Shown here piece by piece: positions 62,701 to 64,000 of a stretch of DNA of 64,000 nucleotides. The notes below the pieces were generated by a model. That model saw only the letters and a list, made by a program, of their open reading frames with translations, had not been told where the DNA came from and did no database searches. Location: contig CAKUDB010000012.1 of NCBI GenBank assembly GCA_934644775.1, forward strand, positions 6,663 through 70,662, read 5' to 3'. The stretch is from an uncultured bacterium (GTDB lineage Bacteria > Vulcanimicrobiota > Xenobia > Xenobiales > Xenobiaceae). The position numbers were made by a program, and so were the translations under genes. Position 1 is the stretch's first letter. Every line of letters begins with the position of its first letter.

Positions 62701-62748
62701 GGTGACTGTAAAGGTGACTGTAAAGGTGACTGTAAAGGTGACTGTAAA
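62701..62748 (+). repeat. 12-bp tandem repeat, four units
   Basis: Four exact copies of GGTGACTGTAAA lie 28 bases after the AlbA_2 stop. Each 12-mer would encode VTVK in phase. Single copies occur inside the AlbA_2 gene (62471) and at 63080, so the tract probably derives from its 3' end. Confidence 0.95.
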
Positions 62749-62797
62749 TTATACGATGGACTATTTGTGTTAGAATAGCTCTACGGAGAAGAGTAAA

Positions 62798-63028
62798 ATG
62801 ATTGATGATGGATCTTGTATGGAACGCCTTTATGGTTCAATGGGAAATGAAGAGTTTATTAGCGAGGAAATGTCTGATTTAATGCTTAAACACTTGATTA
62901 GAAGCATACTAAAGAATAATAGTGTTACTCAAGATGAACTTTCCAAACATAGCATAGATGAAGAAGACGTCGAGAAATATGGCCTTGAACACCTTGTTGC
63001 CGGTGGATATAAGAAACGTTCTAAGTAG
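62798..63028 (+). CDS. Small protein with the EKYGLEHLVAGGYKK module
   Basis: 76 residues: a short acidic N-terminus, then SVTQDELSKHS and EKYGLEHLVAGGYKK as in the C-terminus of the 60712 gene. GGAGAAGAG precedes the ATG. It looks like a paralogue made of the C-terminal module alone. The function is unknown. Confidence 0.55.
   Translation: MIDDGSCMERLYGSMGNEEFISEEMSDLMLKHLIRSILKNNSVTQDELSKHSIDEEDVEKYGLEHLVAGGYKKRSK
62970..63012 (+). repeat. 43-base direct repeat, copy 2
   Basis: Identical to 61265-61307; upstream flanks of the two copies are only partly similar. Confidence 0.9.
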
Positions 63029-63119
63029 TTATTGCTTTTGTTTTTGTGGGTGACTGATCGCCACAGGAGTTACTGGTAGGGTGACTGTAAAGGTGAATGA
63101 TAAAGGAGGTAAAAAACAA

Positions 63120-63572
63120 ATGAAAATGACAGTTTCCAGAGCTTTGAAAGAGCGGGCTCGTTTGGCTGGTAAGTTGGGAGAAGTATTTAAACTTATAAAA
63201 AACGAAAACTCAGTTTTAGCTGGAGCAACTCGCACTTGTGATATTCGGGAAAAATTTGTTGAATATAAAAGTATTGTCAAGAAAATGACCGCAATTAAGG
63301 CAGCTGTTACCAAGGCAAATGCCGGCATTGCTACTGAATTAGCTGAGCTGGCCGAAACAAAATCGATGATAACTCAGCTTAAAAGTATCAACGTTGTAGA
63401 AGGCAAGCAGCGTGAAACTGGCTACAGCGGAGCTTCTGAATACGAAATGGAGGCGGCTATAAGCAAAGCAGAGTTATATCGTGAGCTTGAACTATTGCAA
63501 GATAGGGCTAATATGTTGCAAGATAAAATTGATGAATTCAACGCGAAAACTTCAGTCGAAGTTGAGCTTTGA
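63120..63572 (+). CDS. Coiled-coil protein, possibly DIP1984/septicolysin-like
   Basis: 150 residues, nearly all helical with heptad spacing (ALKERARLAGKLGEV, LYRELELLQDRANMLQDKIDEFNAKT). The general layout resembles DIP1984-type proteins, but this is a weak likeness. AGGAGG ten bases before ATG 63120 decides the start; the preceding 13 codons are repeat-derived TVKVND sequence. A strong terminator follows about 195 bases later. Confidence 0.6.
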   Translation: MKMTVSRALKERARLAGKLGEVFKLIKNENSVLAGATRTCDIREKFVEYKSIVKKMTAIKAAVTKANAGIATELAELAETKSMITQLKSINVVEGKQRETGYSGASEYEMEAAISKAELYRELELLQDRANMLQDKIDEFNAKTSVEVEL

Positions 63573-63767
63573 ATTAAATCCTGAATAGCAGAAACTATCC
63601 GCCCTTTATAAAGCTTTTTGCAAAATTTTAACGATAAAGGTAGAGATAGCTGATAAAGATAACCCCACAATGTATTGCACGTTGAAAACTTAATTTTTAG
63701 CTATTAAACTTTAGGTTAAAAACTTATCTGTTAAAACTTAGTATTGGATTAGTTCTGCTATTTAGGT

Positions 63768-63804
63768 CAAGAGAGCTTCTGCGGAAGCTCTCTTGTTTTT
63801 TTTA
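63768..63804 (+). terminator. Strong Rho-independent terminator
   Basis: CAAGAGAGCTTC pairs perfectly with GAAGCTCTCTTG around TGCG, followed by eight T residues. Confidence 0.93.
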
Positions 63805-63837
63805 TTCTGTTTTTCTGCGTAATTGCTTATTAAAGTA

Positions 63838-63864
63838 GATCCTTAAAGCAAGAGTTTGAGGATC
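63838..63864. repeat. GATCCT...AGGATC hairpin copy
   Basis: GATCCTTAAA pairs with TTTGAGGATC around a seven-base loop. There is no T run on either strand, unlike the related hairpins at 24084 and 50828. Confidence 0.55.
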
Positions 63865-64000
63865 GAATATAAAATATATCACGGCTGTATCAAGCAATGG
63901 CTTTAACGCGGATAATTAGGCAATTAGCTTATTTAATGGCAAGTTAAAGTCTGGTTTTAAGCAGCAAAAATAGGGGAAAATAATACCCTCAAAGTAACCC

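Larger units (their letters stand above)
63573..64000. other. Right-edge stretch without a gene
   Basis: No coding frame is supported. It holds a strong terminator (63768) and a second hairpin (63838), and ends with CCCTCAAAGTAACCC, which resembles the inverted-repeat motif near 24351. Confidence 0.6.

Noticed and set aside
62701..62748. Tandem repeats considered as a CRISPR array
   Set aside because: Units are 12 bases with no spacers, and no cas genes are seen.

Overview
The window comes from an anaerobic, probably host-associated bacterium that I cannot place in a phylum. The base composition leans to AT, and Leu is mostly TTA/TTG in the core genes. Anaerobic life is shown by an oxygen-sensitive class III ribonucleotide reductase (nrdDG), an [FeFe] hydrogenase, a flavodiiron protein (FprA) and several ferredoxin-type proteins. 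Queuine scavenging (tgt plus a queuosine-salvage hydrolase) fits a gut-like habitat.

Layout. 1-12.6 kb (mostly minus strand): a partial zinc alcohol dehydrogenase, an anti-anti-sigma factor, a YtxH protein, an ABC transporter with SppA, an exported protein, a CinA-like protein, three envelope glycosyltransferases, then tgt and the queuosine-salvage gene. 12.7-22.5 kb: a membrane-anchored protein, a 1187-aa STAND-type NTPase, a permuted ATP-grasp enzyme, a GHMP sugar kinase, a ComEA-like DNA-uptake protein and a flippase. 22.5-32.7 kb is the most unusual block. It has two long gene-poor stretches with repeats, then Sel1-repeat proteins surrounding a protein kinase / VWA / PP2C triad of the TerY-P type, in which the phosphatase itself carries Sel1 repeats. 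32.8-36.1 kb: a redox module (Crp/Fnr regulator, ferredoxin, cupin, FprA). 36.4-50.8 kb: housekeeping and envelope genes (lipoprotein, GT87, YbjN-like protein with a metal-binding tail, GT4, RsmI, cytidine deaminase, lytic transglycosylase, tRNA-Trp, EFR1, metallo-hydrolase, acetyltransferase, flavoprotein, and an ABC binding protein and ATPase without a permease).

50.8-64 kb mixes acquired and decaying DNA with core metabolism. It holds a truncated DUF4143 gene, a two-gene hydrogenase unit with a different codon style, an IS30-like transposase scrap, and nrdDG behind an adenosylcobalamin riboswitch on the minus strand. Two broken genes follow: a 5'-nucleotidase with an internal deletion and a frameshifted unknown. 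The window ends in an accessory cluster around an AlbA_2/Schlafen-type protein with 12-bp tandem repeats and duplicated 3' modules.

How the parts may work together (inference): the kinase, VWA protein and phosphatase would form a reversible phosphorylation switch with Sel1 proteins as scaffolds or targets. The Crp/Fnr regulator probably controls the divergent ferredoxin-cupin-FprA genes through a perfect palindrome between them. The riboswitch would shut off nrdDG when B12 coenzyme is plentiful, which predicts a B12-dependent reductase elsewhere in the genome. Functional calls rest on motifs read by eye; no database search was run.
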